Of a stretch of 64,000 nt of DNA, positions 17,522 through 25,087 are shown piece after piece (position 1 is the stretch's first letter; each line of letters starts with the position of its first letter). The notes beneath the pieces were generated by a model. That model made no database searches, was not told where the DNA came from, and worked only from the letters and a program-made list of their open reading frames with translations. The translations under genes and the position numbers were made by a program. The DNA is from Dinoroseobacter sp965279125 (GTDB lineage: Bacteria; Pseudomonadota; Alphaproteobacteria; Rhodobacterales; Rhodobacteraceae): NCBI GenBank assembly GCA_965279125.1, contig CBDIHL010000014.1, positions 4,044 through 68,043 on the forward strand, given 5' to 3'.

Positions 17522-18165
17522 TCTATGTTGCTCTTCATATTTTCGATGAGCTCATCAATGACTTGAATCCAAAGAGCTTTTGGCTGTGCTCCTTGCAGAA
17601 CATGCGCATTTGCAATGATGAAACAAGGCACTCCGGTTACACCACGCTCGCGCGCGTGACTGTCGCGCGCGCGGGTTTCGCCCTGATCCGCATCCCCCAA
17701 AAACAGGCGTTCAAGCATCGTGCGGTCCATATCGCAGGCCTCGCCAATCGAGATAAGCGTTGCACGAGAGCCGATATCGCCACCATCATTGAAATACGAT
17801 CGGAAAATGGCTGAAACGACCGCTTGTTGTTTGCCTTCCAGCCCGGACCAATGGATCAGGCGGTGTGCATTCAGCGTATTTGGCTGCCGCGGAATTGCGG
17901 CAAAATCTATATTGAGATCAAGTGCTTCAGCGCGCTCCAGGACGGGTGCATAGGCGCGCATGGCTCCATCTCGTCCGCCAAACTTGTGTTCAAGATAATC
18001 TTTGCGGTCCATGCCCTCGGCAGGCATGCCCGGGTTCAATTGGTAGGGGTGCCATTCGATTGTGAACGGGTGGTCCGGGCGCTCGGCCAAGGCCAGGTCA
18101 AGTTCGGTTTTGCCGATATAGCACCAAGGGCAGACCGGGTCAGAAATAATGTCGAGCTTGATCAT
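17518..18165 (-). CDS. DsbA/FrnE-family thiol oxidoreductase
   Basis: Thioredoxin-fold oxidoreductase with the redox pair in DPVCPWCYIG (residues 8-17) right at the N-terminus, the hallmark of the cytoplasmic FrnE/polyketide-type DsbA branch; there is no signal peptide. The ATG at 18165 (215 aa) follows a good AAAGG site and starts MIKLDIISD; upstream in-frame codons to 18198 lack that support. It contains the GVTGVPCFII cis-proline motif. Its stop overlaps the TTG start of the MFS gene. It is divergent from the XRE-cupin gene, across about 130 bases. Confidence 0.9.
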   Translation of the reverse strand: MIKLDIISDPVCPWCYIGKTELDLALAERPDHPFTIEWHPYQLNPGMPAEGMDRKDYLEHKFGGRDGAMRAYAPVLERAEALDLNIDFAAIPRQPNTLNAHRLIHWSGLEGKQQAVVSAIFRSYFNDGGDIGSRATLISIGEACDMDRTMLERLFLGDADQGETRARDSHARERGVTGVPCFIIANAHVLQGAQPKALWIQVIDELIENMKSNID

Positions 18166-18294
18166 GCGAGGACCTTTGGCGCAGGTGTGATGTTCCATGG
18201 TGCATGGGGGCTTCGTCGGCGGCTGTCAATCGCGTGGCGATCAGGCTGCATTGCTGGTCTTGCCTTGGCCGATTGTTTGCAGGCACAAGCAGGC

Positions 18295-18921
18295 ATGACC
18301 CATGATCAGAATGAACCGAGCTTGATTAAATTGGCGCGCGAAAACGGCGAGGGGCCTGCGGTCGAGCCGCTTGATCTGGGCGCGCGCGTTCGGGCGTTGC
18401 GCAAGGAAAGACAGTTAACGCTGGAACAGGCCGCACGTCAGGCGGGTTTGGCGCGCTCTACCTTGTCCAAGATCGAAAACGGGCAAATGTCGCCGACCTT
18501 TGATGCGCTGAAGAAGCTGGCCGGCGGTCTGGAGATCACGGTGCCGCAGCTGTTCACGCCGCCGAAAGCGGGGCAAGTGACTGGCCGATTGTCCGCGACG
18601 TTGAGCGGGCAGGGTGTCGCATATCCAACGACCACCTATGAGCACGAGATGCTCGCCAACGCGTTAACCAAGAAAGCCATGCTTCCATACCGAGCACGGA
18701 TCAGAGCACGCAGCTTTGACGAGTTCGATGGCTGGGTGCGCCATGATGGGGAAGAGTTTCTGTATGTGCTGACGGGCGCGATCCGTTTGATCACAGAGTT
18801 CTATGAGCCAATCGAGATGCGGCGCGGAGATAGCGCATATTACGACGCAACGATGGGGCATAACGTGATCTCGATCAGCGATGATGATGCAACAATCCTC
18901 TGGGTCACGGCGCTGTCATAG
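18295..18921 (+). CDS. XRE-type transcriptional regulator with C-terminal cupin
   Basis: A 208-aa repressor or sensor with an N-terminal helix-turn-helix (about residues 28-85, with LTLEQAARQAGLARSTLSKI) and a C-terminal cupin fold (about 120-205, with HDGEEFLYVLTG and MRRGDSAYYDATMGH), which usually binds a small metabolite. The ATG at 18295 was chosen because it puts the HTH at the normal distance from the N-terminus; the frame is open far upstream but runs antisense through the DsbA gene. It is transcribed away from that gene, so regulating the DsbA/MFS pair is a reasonable guess only. Confidence 0.85.
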   Translation: MTHDQNEPSLIKLARENGEGPAVEPLDLGARVRALRKERQLTLEQAARQAGLARSTLSKIENGQMSPTFDALKKLAGGLEITVPQLFTPPKAGQVTGRLSATLSGQGVAYPTTTYEHEMLANALTKKAMLPYRARIRARSFDEFDGWVRHDGEEFLYVLTGAIRLITEFYEPIEMRRGDSAYYDATMGHNVISISDDDATILWVTALS

Positions 18922-18947
18922 ATGTTTTGGGTGTATCTGTATGTCGT

Positions 18948-18961
18948 ATAATCATGATTAT
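18948..18961. promoter_or_regulatory. Perfect 14-bp palindrome upstream of aroQ
   Basis: The sequence ATAATCATGATTAT is a perfect palindrome in an AT-rich island between the XRE-cupin gene (ends 18921) and aroQ (starts 19110). An 11-bp dyad GTGTGACACAC lies at 19043-19053, nearer aroQ. Both look like dimeric-repressor sites, but the regulator is unknown and there is no independent support. Confidence 0.35.
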
Positions 18962-19109
18962 GTTAAATATGGCATGATATGAACTTGCTCATATTCCTTT
19001 AATTACAATCGCCTAGGCGTCTTACCTCGAATACTGGACACTGTGTGACACACCAAACCCTCGACAAGTGATGCTGCGTCCCGTTAGGAAAAGAAAAAGG
19101 ATGCTGCCT

Positions 19110-19547
19110 ATGCCTGCTCTTCTTGTTCTAAATGGCCCGAACCTCAATCTGCTTGGCACCCGTCAGCCCGAGGTCTACGGACATGCGACGCTCGCCGATG
19201 TGGAGGCGCTTTGTTCAAAGGCTGCGCAGGCACATGGTTTTGAGGTTAAATGCCTGCAATCGAACCATGAAGGCGCTTTGATTGACGCGATTCACGCTGC
19301 CAAAGGCGCGCAAGACGGCATTATCCTTAACGCTGGGGCTTATACACATACCTCAGTTGCGCTACGCGATGCAATTTCGTCGGTCGAGCTTCCTGTTGTC
19401 GAAGTTCATATGTCTAATATTCACGCCAGAGAGCGGTTCCGCCATCACAGCCACATCGCACCGGTGGCAATTGGCCAGATCGCAGGCTTTGGCGTGACGT
19501 CATATGTCTTGGCGGTTGAGGCTTTGATTGGGCATCTCAAGGGCTGA
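19110..19547 (+). CDS. aroQ: Type II 3-dehydroquinate dehydratase
   Basis: Dehydrates 3-dehydroquinate to 3-dehydroshikimate, step three of the shikimate pathway. The 145-aa protein matches the small dodecameric type II enzyme: LNGPNLNLLGTRQPEVYG with catalytic Tyr23, the NAGAYTHTS loop, and EVHMSNIHARE with catalytic His100. The ATG at 19110 is preceded by AAAAAGG at a 9-base spacing; an in-frame ATG at 19101 overlaps that site and is less likely. Three other shikimate genes (class II DAHP synthase, aroB, aroK) lie elsewhere in the window. Confidence 0.96.
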   Translation: MPALLVLNGPNLNLLGTRQPEVYGHATLADVEALCSKAAQAHGFEVKCLQSNHEGALIDAIHAAKGAQDGIILNAGAYTHTSVALRDAISSVELPVVEVHMSNIHARERFRHHSHIAPVAIGQIAGFGVTSYVLAVEALIGHLKG

Positions 19548-19558
19548 TGCACCACATG

Positions 19559-19580
19559 AAAAAGGGGCCCTAAGGCCCCT
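19559..19580 (-). terminator. Intrinsic terminator after tsf
   Basis: A 7-bp stem AGGGGCC/GGCCCCT (19563-19569 with 19574-19580) and a CTAA loop is followed on the minus strand by five U residues (complement of 19559-19563). It sits between the convergent ends of aroQ (19547) and tsf (19604) and best serves the rpsB-tsf transcript; the plus-strand side has only a weak CUCUU tail. Confidence 0.8.
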
Positions 19581-19603
19581 CTTCCAAACGATTTTTGGGC
19601 AGT

Positions 19604-20479
19604 TTAGCCCTTCATGGTTTTCGCAACTTCTGCGGCGAAATCCTCGGTCTCTTTCTCGATGCCTTCGCCGACTTCCATGCGTACAAAGCCCAGGACTTCG
19701 ACGCCAGCTTCTTTGGCTGCGGCTGCAACCGTCAGGTCTGGGTTAACCACGAACTGCTGGTTCAACAGAGTTACCTCGGACAAGAACTTCTTCATCCGGC
19801 CAACGATCATCTTCTCGATCACAGCTTCTGGCTTGCCGGATTCGCGTGCGATATCCATCTGAACGGTCTTTTCTTTTTCGACCACAGCCGGGTCGAGATC
19901 TGCTTCGGACAAAGATGCAGGGTTCGCCGCTGCGACATGCATCGCGATCTGCTTGCCGATGCCATTGTCAGCGCCATTCAATGCGACCAGAACGCCGATC
20001 TTGCCCATGCCATCTGCCGCTGCGTTGTGAACGTAGGACACGACGGTTTCGCCGGTGACCTTTGCCATGCGGCGCAGCGACATGTTCTCGCCGATTGTCG
20101 CAATTTTCGAGGTCAGGATGTCGGAGACGGCTTTGCCATCGATGGTCGCGGCCCCCAGGGCTTCGACATCGTCAACCGCCACAGCGGCTTTGGCGAAGCT
20201 CGAGACCATCTCCTGGAATTCTGCATTCTTTCCAACGAAGTCCGTCTCGGAGTTCACCTCGATTGCAACGGCTGTTCCGCCGTCAACGGCGACGGCAACA
20301 AGACCTTCAGCAGCCGTGCGCCCGGATTTCTTCGCGGCCTTCGCGAGGCCTTTGGTGCGCAACCAATCGACAGCGGCTTCCATATCGCCATCGGTTTCGG
20401 TCAGCGCTTTTTTTGCGTCCATCATGCCCGCACCCGTGGTGTCGCGCAGTTCTTTCACCATTGCAGCGGTAATCGCCAT
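19604..20479 (-). CDS. tsf: Translation elongation factor Ts
   Basis: Guanine-nucleotide exchange factor that recharges EF-Tu. The 291-aa protein has the N-terminal UBA-like domain with VKELRDTTGAGMMDAKKAL, the EF-Tu-contact segment SETDFVGKN, and a C-terminal dimerisation core ending with the conserved block around FVRMEVGEG. It starts at the ATG at 20479 behind an AGGAGAG site. It is the second gene after rpsB, separated by 77 bases that contain a GCCCGG/CCGGGC hairpin, the standard ribosomal-protein operon order. Confidence 0.98.
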   Translation of the reverse strand: MAITAAMVKELRDTTGAGMMDAKKALTETDGDMEAAVDWLRTKGLAKAAKKSGRTAAEGLVAVAVDGGTAVAIEVNSETDFVGKNAEFQEMVSSFAKAAVAVDDVEALGAATIDGKAVSDILTSKIATIGENMSLRRMAKVTGETVVSYVHNAAADGMGKIGVLVALNGADNGIGKQIAMHVAAANPASLSEADLDPAVVEKEKTVQMDIARESGKPEAVIEKMIVGRMKKFLSEVTLLNQQFVVNPDLTVAAAAKEAGVEVLGFVRMEVGEGIEKETEDFAAEVAKTMKG

Positions 20480-20556
20480 CCCGGTCTCTCCTTAATTGGG
20501 TAATGCCCGGACAATAAAGCCCGGGCGTGTCACAATTTCATAACAATGCGAAAGGC

Positions 20557-21348
20557 TTAGCCCTCAGCAGCGGCCTCGGCTTCGGGTGCAGCTTCCGCCA
20601 CAACTTCTTCCTCAAGACCCGCTTCCATTTCGCCCAGATCAACACCGGCGGCACCCAGCTGTGCGGACATGCCGTCAAGGGCTGCGCGGCTGACCAGATC
20701 GCAATAAAGTGCGATTGCGCGCGATGCGTCGTCGTTGCCGGGGATGATATAGTCGATGCCGTCGGGCGAGCAGTTGCTGTCCACGATCGCAACAACGGGA
20801 ATGCCCAGCTTTTTCGCTTCTGCGATGGCCAAGTCTTCTTTGTTCACGTCGATGACGAACAGCAGATCAGGAACACCACCCATTTCGCGGATACCACCAA
20901 GCGAAGCCTGAAGCTTGCCTTGGTCGCGCTCCATGCCGAGGCGCTCTTTCTTGGTCATGCCGCCAGCAGCGCCGGTTTCCATCTTCTCGTCAATGTCCTT
21001 CAGACGCTTGATAGAGTTTGAAACGGTCTTCCAGTTGGTCAGCGTACCGCCGAGCCAACGGTGGTTCATGTAGTATTGCGCACACCGCTCAGCCGCATCA
21101 GCCACAGGGCCAGCAGCTTGACGCTTGGTGCCAACGAAAAGCACGCGCCCGCCCTTTGCAACCGTGTCGCGCACTGCGTTCAACGCAGCGTCCAGCATTG
21201 GCAAAGTCTGTGTCAAATCAAAGATATGGATGCCGTTCTTATCACCATAGATGAACGGAGCCATGCGGGGATTCCACCGCTGTGTCTGGTGGCCGAAGTG
21301 AACGCCAGCTTCCAAAAGCTGACGCAGAGTAAATTCAGGGAGCGCCAT
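20557..21348 (-). CDS. rpsB: 30S ribosomal protein S2
   Basis: Ribosomal protein S2. From the ATG at 21348 (263 aa) it begins MALPEFTLRQLLEAGVHFG and contains the S2 signatures around RWLGGTLTNW and PVVAIVDSNCSPDGIDYIIPGNDDA. The ATG is preceded by AAAGGA; a TTG two codons upstream is ignored. An acidic, Ala/Glu-rich tail (EAAPEAEAAAEG) ends the protein, typical of the order. It leads the rpsB-tsf operon, whose promoter should lie between 21349 and 21515. Confidence 0.98.
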   Translation of the reverse strand: MALPEFTLRQLLEAGVHFGHQTQRWNPRMAPFIYGDKNGIHIFDLTQTLPMLDAALNAVRDTVAKGGRVLFVGTKRQAAGPVADAAERCAQYYMNHRWLGGTLTNWKTVSNSIKRLKDIDEKMETGAAGGMTKKERLGMERDQGKLQASLGGIREMGGVPDLLFVIDVNKEDLAIAEAKKLGIPVVAIVDSNCSPDGIDYIIPGNDDASRAIALYCDLVSRAALDGMSAQLGAAGVDLGEMEAGLEEEVVAEAAPEAEAAAEG

Positions 21349-21468
21349 GTCCAAGTTTCCTTTCCGGTTTGCGCCTCGGCAGAGCGTCAGAGGCCGATTT
21401 CTCGGACCTCAACCGGCGGACGTTGCGGGATGTCTCCCCGCGCGGCCCAAGCTCTGCCTGTGAAGTAT

Positions 21469-21499
21469 GCGCGCCTTACGGCATTGCCGCAGGGCGCGC
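21469..21499. terminator. Large GC-rich stem-loop between the TetR gene and rpsB
   Basis: An inverted repeat with outer arms GCGCGCC (21469-21475) and GGCGCGC (21493-21499), a symmetric 3x3 internal loop, and inner arms CGGC/GCCG around ATT. It lies just after the TetR stop codon and ahead of rpsB on the minus strand. There is no U-run, so it could be a termination or mRNA-end structure for the TetR transcript, or part of the rpsB leader. Confidence 0.45.
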
Positions 21500-21515
21500 A
21501 AGTGGATCCCTTGGA

Positions 21516-22340
21516 TCAAAGAAATTTACGTTTGACCCATGCCCAAGCGCCTTTGCGTTCCGGCTCTATTGCACGCGGTGCAATTTGTGGTCGTGGCGGA
21601 TGCGGTGTGAGTTCACCTGAAAGCGGTGGCAGCATAGCTGGTCGCGGCGGAGGCATCGTTTCTGCACGTTGGACATGCGTGCTTGCTGTGGCAATGACGG
21701 CGGGGACTTCGGGGGCTGTAATCGGTGCCACGGGCGCGACATCTTCGGCGGCGAACCCATCGAGCAAGTCCTGAACACCGGCCTGCCCGGCTTCCAGAAT
21801 CGCGGCGCGGCCGGTCTCAGTGTTTTGAGCCGCGGCCATCGCGGCCGACCCAACGGCTAGCGCTAGGGCGGCTTGCACGATGACGTCATCATGATGCACG
21901 TCCTGGCCACGCGCCATCTCTACGCGGACGGCCAAGTGGATTGCTTCAAAGGTTGCGCGTGCTTCGGTATTGGATCGCGCAACATCCATTGCCAAGCCCG
22001 CCAATGTGCAACGCAGAGCTTGTGGTGTAGGGTTGTTGGGTGACAGATAATTGTCAAAAACACCTCGCATCTCTGCGAGCAAGCCCTTTTGGTCTTGCGA
22101 GACGCGCCGTTCAAGATTTTGCAGCAAAGGCGTTGTTTGGTGCAGAGACTCTAAAAATACGGCTTCCTTTGACGGAAAATGCGCGTAAAACGCCCCACGT
22201 GTCAGGCCTGCACGCCCCATGACCTCGTCGATCCCTACCCCATCGGGACCTTTTTCGCGGAACAGTGGGGCCGCTTTGGCCAGCAATGCCGCGCGCACAC
22301 GCTTATTATGAGCCGCTTTACGACTTTGTTCGGTATTCAT
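21516..22340 (-). CDS. TetR/AcrR-family regulator with a proline-rich tail
   Basis: Ligand-responsive repressor. The 274-aa protein has an N-terminal TetR helix-turn-helix (about residues 18-65, with GIDEVMGRAGLTRGAFYAHF) and a ligand-binding domain to about residue 190. The remaining 80 or so residues are an atypical Pro/Arg-rich, low-complexity extension (PPPRPAMLPPLSG, PHPPRPQIAP) ending in a basic, aromatic KGAWAWVKRKFL. TetR proteins are usually about 200 aa, so the tail is unusual. The ATG at 22340 is used (a TTG nine bases upstream is too close to any AGG). It is divergent from psuK and may regulate the pseudouridine genes, though nothing proves it. Confidence 0.88.
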   Translation of the reverse strand: MNTEQSRKAAHNKRVRAALLAKAAPLFREKGPDGVGIDEVMGRAGLTRGAFYAHFPSKEAVFLESLHQTTPLLQNLERRVSQDQKGLLAEMRGVFDNYLSPNNPTPQALRCTLAGLAMDVARSNTEARATFEAIHLAVRVEMARGQDVHHDDVIVQAALALAVGSAAMAAAQNTETGRAAILEAGQAGVQDLLDGFAAEDVAPVAPITAPEVPAVIATASTHVQRAETMPPPRPAMLPPLSGELTPHPPRPQIAPRAIEPERKGAWAWVKRKFL

Positions 22341-22350
22341 GTTTGGCAAC

Positions 22351-22372
22351 CTAAATATGACAGCCTGTTTAG
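22351..22372. promoter_or_regulatory. Possible TetR operator in the tetR-psuK divergent gap
   Basis: The 22-bp stretch has inverted ends CTAAA/TTTAG, and a direct repeat AGCCTG occurs at 22362-22367 and 22375-22380, all within the 104-bp divergent region. The position suits autoregulation by the TetR protein. The symmetry is short, so this is only a candidate. Confidence 0.3.
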
Positions 22373-22444
22373 ATAGCCTGATTCGCCCAACTTCGCCAAG
22401 ACCTGGGGCTGGACGCCTCGCAAACTGCGTGTCAGATCAGAGGC

Positions 22445-23362
22445 ATGACATCAAAGACCTTAGATAAACGCACCGTTGAGAAGCCTGATATCCTATGTAT
22501 TGGGTCGGTCCTTTGGGATATCGTTGGCCGTGCGACTGTGCGTATGAAAGCTGGTCATGATGTAGCAGGTCGAATTCAGCGCATTCCAGGTGGTGTTGCG
22601 ATGAACATCGCGATGACATTGCGACGTTTCGATCTGGTCCCTGCCCTGTTGACCGCAATCGGGCGTGACCCCGAAGGCGTGCAGTTATTGGCAGAAGCCC
22701 AACACCGCGGTCTGATCACCGAACATGTCTACCACGCCGATCATCCAACCGATGTCTATATGGCAATTGAAGGTGCAAACGGCTTGATTGCAGCCATTGC
22801 AGACGCGCATGGACTTGAAGACGCAGGGGATGCAATTTTGAGTCCCCTGCAGGACGGAACACTTGGTTCACATGATGCGCCTTGGAGCGGATTAATCGCC
22901 CTTGATGGCAACCTGACTGAAAAATTGTTGGCAACTATAGCCCGTAGCCCTCTGTTTGCGCAGGCTGATTTGCGGATTGCCCCTGCCTCTCCAGGAAAAG
23001 CACGGCGGTTGATCCCTTTGCTCGCCCATCCACGACCAACGCTATATGTTAACTTGATCGAGGCGAATTTGATGCTCGACGCTCACCACGAGACAACCGA
23101 GCGCGCAGCGGAAGCGCTTCTCACCCAAGGTGCACATCGTGTTCTTGTCACCGACGGTGCGAACCCGACCTCGTTTGCGGATCAAAATGCCATCATCACC
23201 CGTGCTCCCACCCCCGTTCATGTCCGCCGTGTCACGGGGGCTGGGGATACTTTCATGGCTGCCCATATCAGCGCAGAAATCCGTGGATGCCATGCAGATG
23301 CGGCACTTGATGCAGCCCTCGAGGCAGCAGCACGATACATATCATCAGAGGATATCATATGA
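22445..23362 (+). CDS. psuK: PfkB-family kinase, probable pseudouridine kinase
   Basis: Probable pseudouridine kinase, making pseudouridine 5'-phosphate in the cytoplasm. The 305-aa ribokinase-fold protein has the N-terminal GSVLWDIVG and GGVAMNIAM substrate-lid region and the C-terminal PfkB signature VTGAGDTFMAAH with the catalytic Asp. The substrate is inferred from the four-base ATGA overlap with psuG, whose enzyme acts on the product. The ATG at 22445 lies close to an AGAGGC site. Confidence 0.87.
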   Translation: MTSKTLDKRTVEKPDILCIGSVLWDIVGRATVRMKAGHDVAGRIQRIPGGVAMNIAMTLRRFDLVPALLTAIGRDPEGVQLLAEAQHRGLITEHVYHADHPTDVYMAIEGANGLIAAIADAHGLEDAGDAILSPLQDGTLGSHDAPWSGLIALDGNLTEKLLATIARSPLFAQADLRIAPASPGKARRLIPLLAHPRPTLYVNLIEANLMLDAHHETTERAAEALLTQGAHRVLVTDGANPTSFADQNAIITRAPTPVHVRRVTGAGDTFMAAHISAEIRGCHADAALDAALEAAARYISSEDII

Positions 23363-24282
23363 TCAACATACAGTTCTCTGCAGAAGTTGAAGCCGCTCGC
23401 GGTATGGGCGGGGCGATTGTCGCCCTCGAATCGACGATTATTACGCATGGAATGCCCTACCCTGCCAACTTGGAAACTGCACAGCGTGTTGAAAGCGAAA
23501 TTCGGGCCTTCGGAGCGGTTCCAGCAACAATCGCAATACTGGACGGCGTGTTGAAGATTGGGCTTGAGGCTGAGGAATTGTCCGATTTGGCGCAACGGCA
23601 CGATGTTGCAAAGCTAAGCCGCGCGGATTTTGCCGTCTGCCTGTCCCAAGGGGGCACCGGGGCCACGACGGTTGCAGCAACGATGATCGCGGCACACCAG
23701 GTTGGGATTTCGGTATTTGCGACCGGGGGCATTGGCGGCGTCCACCGGGGCGCGGAAGACAGTTTCGACGTTTCAGCAGATTTGCGCGAGTTGTCAGAAA
23801 CACCTGTGACAGTGGTAGCTGCTGGCGCAAAAGCGATCCTTGATCTGCCAAAAACACTCGAAGTGCTCGAGACTTTGGGCGTACCCGTATTGTGTTATCA
23901 GAGTGATGTATTTCCAGCATTCTGGATGCAAGACAGTGGCTTACCGGCCCCTCTTCGTGTGAATTCAGCGCACGACATCGCTAAAGCACACCAGATGCGT
24001 GCCACTTTGGGGATTCCAGGAGGGCAATTGGTCGCCAATCCAATCCCATCCGAAGCCGCACTGGCCGCTGAAGAAATTGTACCCGTGATTGAGGACGCTT
24101 TGGCGCAAGCGCGCGTGCAAGGCATTGCTGCCAAATCTGTCACCCCTTTCCTGCTTGATCAAATTGGCCAGGCAACCGACGGTCGTGCGCTCGATGCGAA
24201 TATTGCGCTGGTGCTGAACAATGCACGTCTCGCCAGTCAAATTGCGCTCAAGATGGTGGCAATTTCACGAGATTACGCGTGA
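23359..24282 (+). CDS. psuG: Pseudouridine-5'-phosphate glycosidase
   Basis: Breaks the C-glycosidic bond of pseudouridine 5'-phosphate, giving uracil and ribose 5-phosphate. The 307-aa protein matches the IndA/PsuG family along its length: ALESTIITHGMPYP near the N-terminus, the glycine-rich QGGTGATTVAATMI and FATGGIGGVHRGAE segments, and PVLCYQSDVFPAFW. It overlaps psuK by four bases (ATGA), so the two salvage steps are translationally coupled. No terminator with a U-run follows it. Confidence 0.95.
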   Translation: MINIQFSAEVEAARGMGGAIVALESTIITHGMPYPANLETAQRVESEIRAFGAVPATIAILDGVLKIGLEAEELSDLAQRHDVAKLSRADFAVCLSQGGTGATTVAATMIAAHQVGISVFATGGIGGVHRGAEDSFDVSADLRELSETPVTVVAAGAKAILDLPKTLEVLETLGVPVLCYQSDVFPAFWMQDSGLPAPLRVNSAHDIAKAHQMRATLGIPGGQLVANPIPSEAALAAEEIVPVIEDALAQARVQGIAAKSVTPFLLDQIGQATDGRALDANIALVLNNARLASQIALKMVAISRDYA

Positions 24283-24361
24283 TCGATTGCTGCATCGCAG
24301 CTGCCATCTTGTGAACCTCCTGCGCCGCACCTATTAAGCATCAAGGGCCCGGAGGTCGGAT

Positions 24362-25066
24362 GTGAAGCTAGAGCCAGAACCCATACAACCACCGCGACGC
24401 GGTATTTTTGCAGCCGTCCGGAGCAATTTCCTGACTGGTTTGATCGTGATCGCACCGATCGGGCTGACGATCTGGTTCATCTGGAGCGTCATCGGCTGGG
24501 TCGACGGCTTTGTGCTGCCGTTTATCCCGGATGCTTACAATCCCGCAGACTTTATTAACCGATATCTTGATATCGGGATCGACATTCGCGGCATCGGCGT
24601 CATTGTCTTTTTGATATTTACCTTCTTTGTCGGATGGCTGGCAAAAGGGTTAATGGGGCGCTGGTTGCTGGGTGTGGCCGAGCGGCTGGTCTTCTCAATC
24701 CCTTTGGTTCGCTCGATCTATTCGGGCCTGAAACAGATCGCCGAGACGGTGTTCGCCCAAGGCAATGCCAATTTCGAGCAAGCCTGTTTGGTCGAATATC
24801 CGCGTCGGGGCATTTGGGCGATTGCGTTTGTGTCGACGACTGCCAAAGGCGAAGTGGCGTCGCGCGCGAACACGCCGATGATATCGATTTTCCTGCCGAC
24901 AACCCCTAACCCGACATCAGGCTTCTTGCTGTTTGTGCCACGTGAAGACGTCATCATGCTGGATATGAGTGTCGAAGACGCCGCAAAGCTGGTCATTTCA
25001 GCCGGGCTTGTCTACCCGAATGGCCAAGAAAAAGATGGAGTGGATAAGCCATCCGCGATTGGTTAA
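24362..25066 (+). CDS. DUF502 family membrane protein
   Basis: A 234-aa inner-membrane protein of the DUF502 family, function unknown. There are two hydrophobic spans (about residues 20-45 and 78-100) before a soluble C-terminal half with GLKQIAETVF and IFLPTTPNPTSGFLLFVP, the most conserved part of the family. Translation starts at GTG 24362, six bases after a strong GGAGG; the ATG two bases earlier is in another frame and meets a stop at once. It is convergent with the broken binding-protein gene. Confidence 0.87.
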   Translation: MKLEPEPIQPPRRGIFAAVRSNFLTGLIVIAPIGLTIWFIWSVIGWVDGFVLPFIPDAYNPADFINRYLDIGIDIRGIGVIVFLIFTFFVGWLAKGLMGRWLLGVAERLVFSIPLVRSIYSGLKQIAETVFAQGNANFEQACLVEYPRRGIWAIAFVSTTAKGEVASRANTPMISIFLPTTPNPTSGFLLFVPREDVIMLDMSVEDAAKLVISAGLVYPNGQEKDGVDKPSAIG

Positions 25067-25087
25067 GTCGCGGACAGCCTTGATAAA

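Noticed and set aside
17824..18294. N-terminal extension of the XRE-cupin protein
   Set aside because: The frame is open but runs antisense through the DsbA-like gene and would put the HTH far from the N-terminus.
19595..20503. A 302-codon open frame antisense to tsf
   Set aside because: It is a mirror of EF-Ts with His/Cys/Phe-rich content and no recognisable domain.
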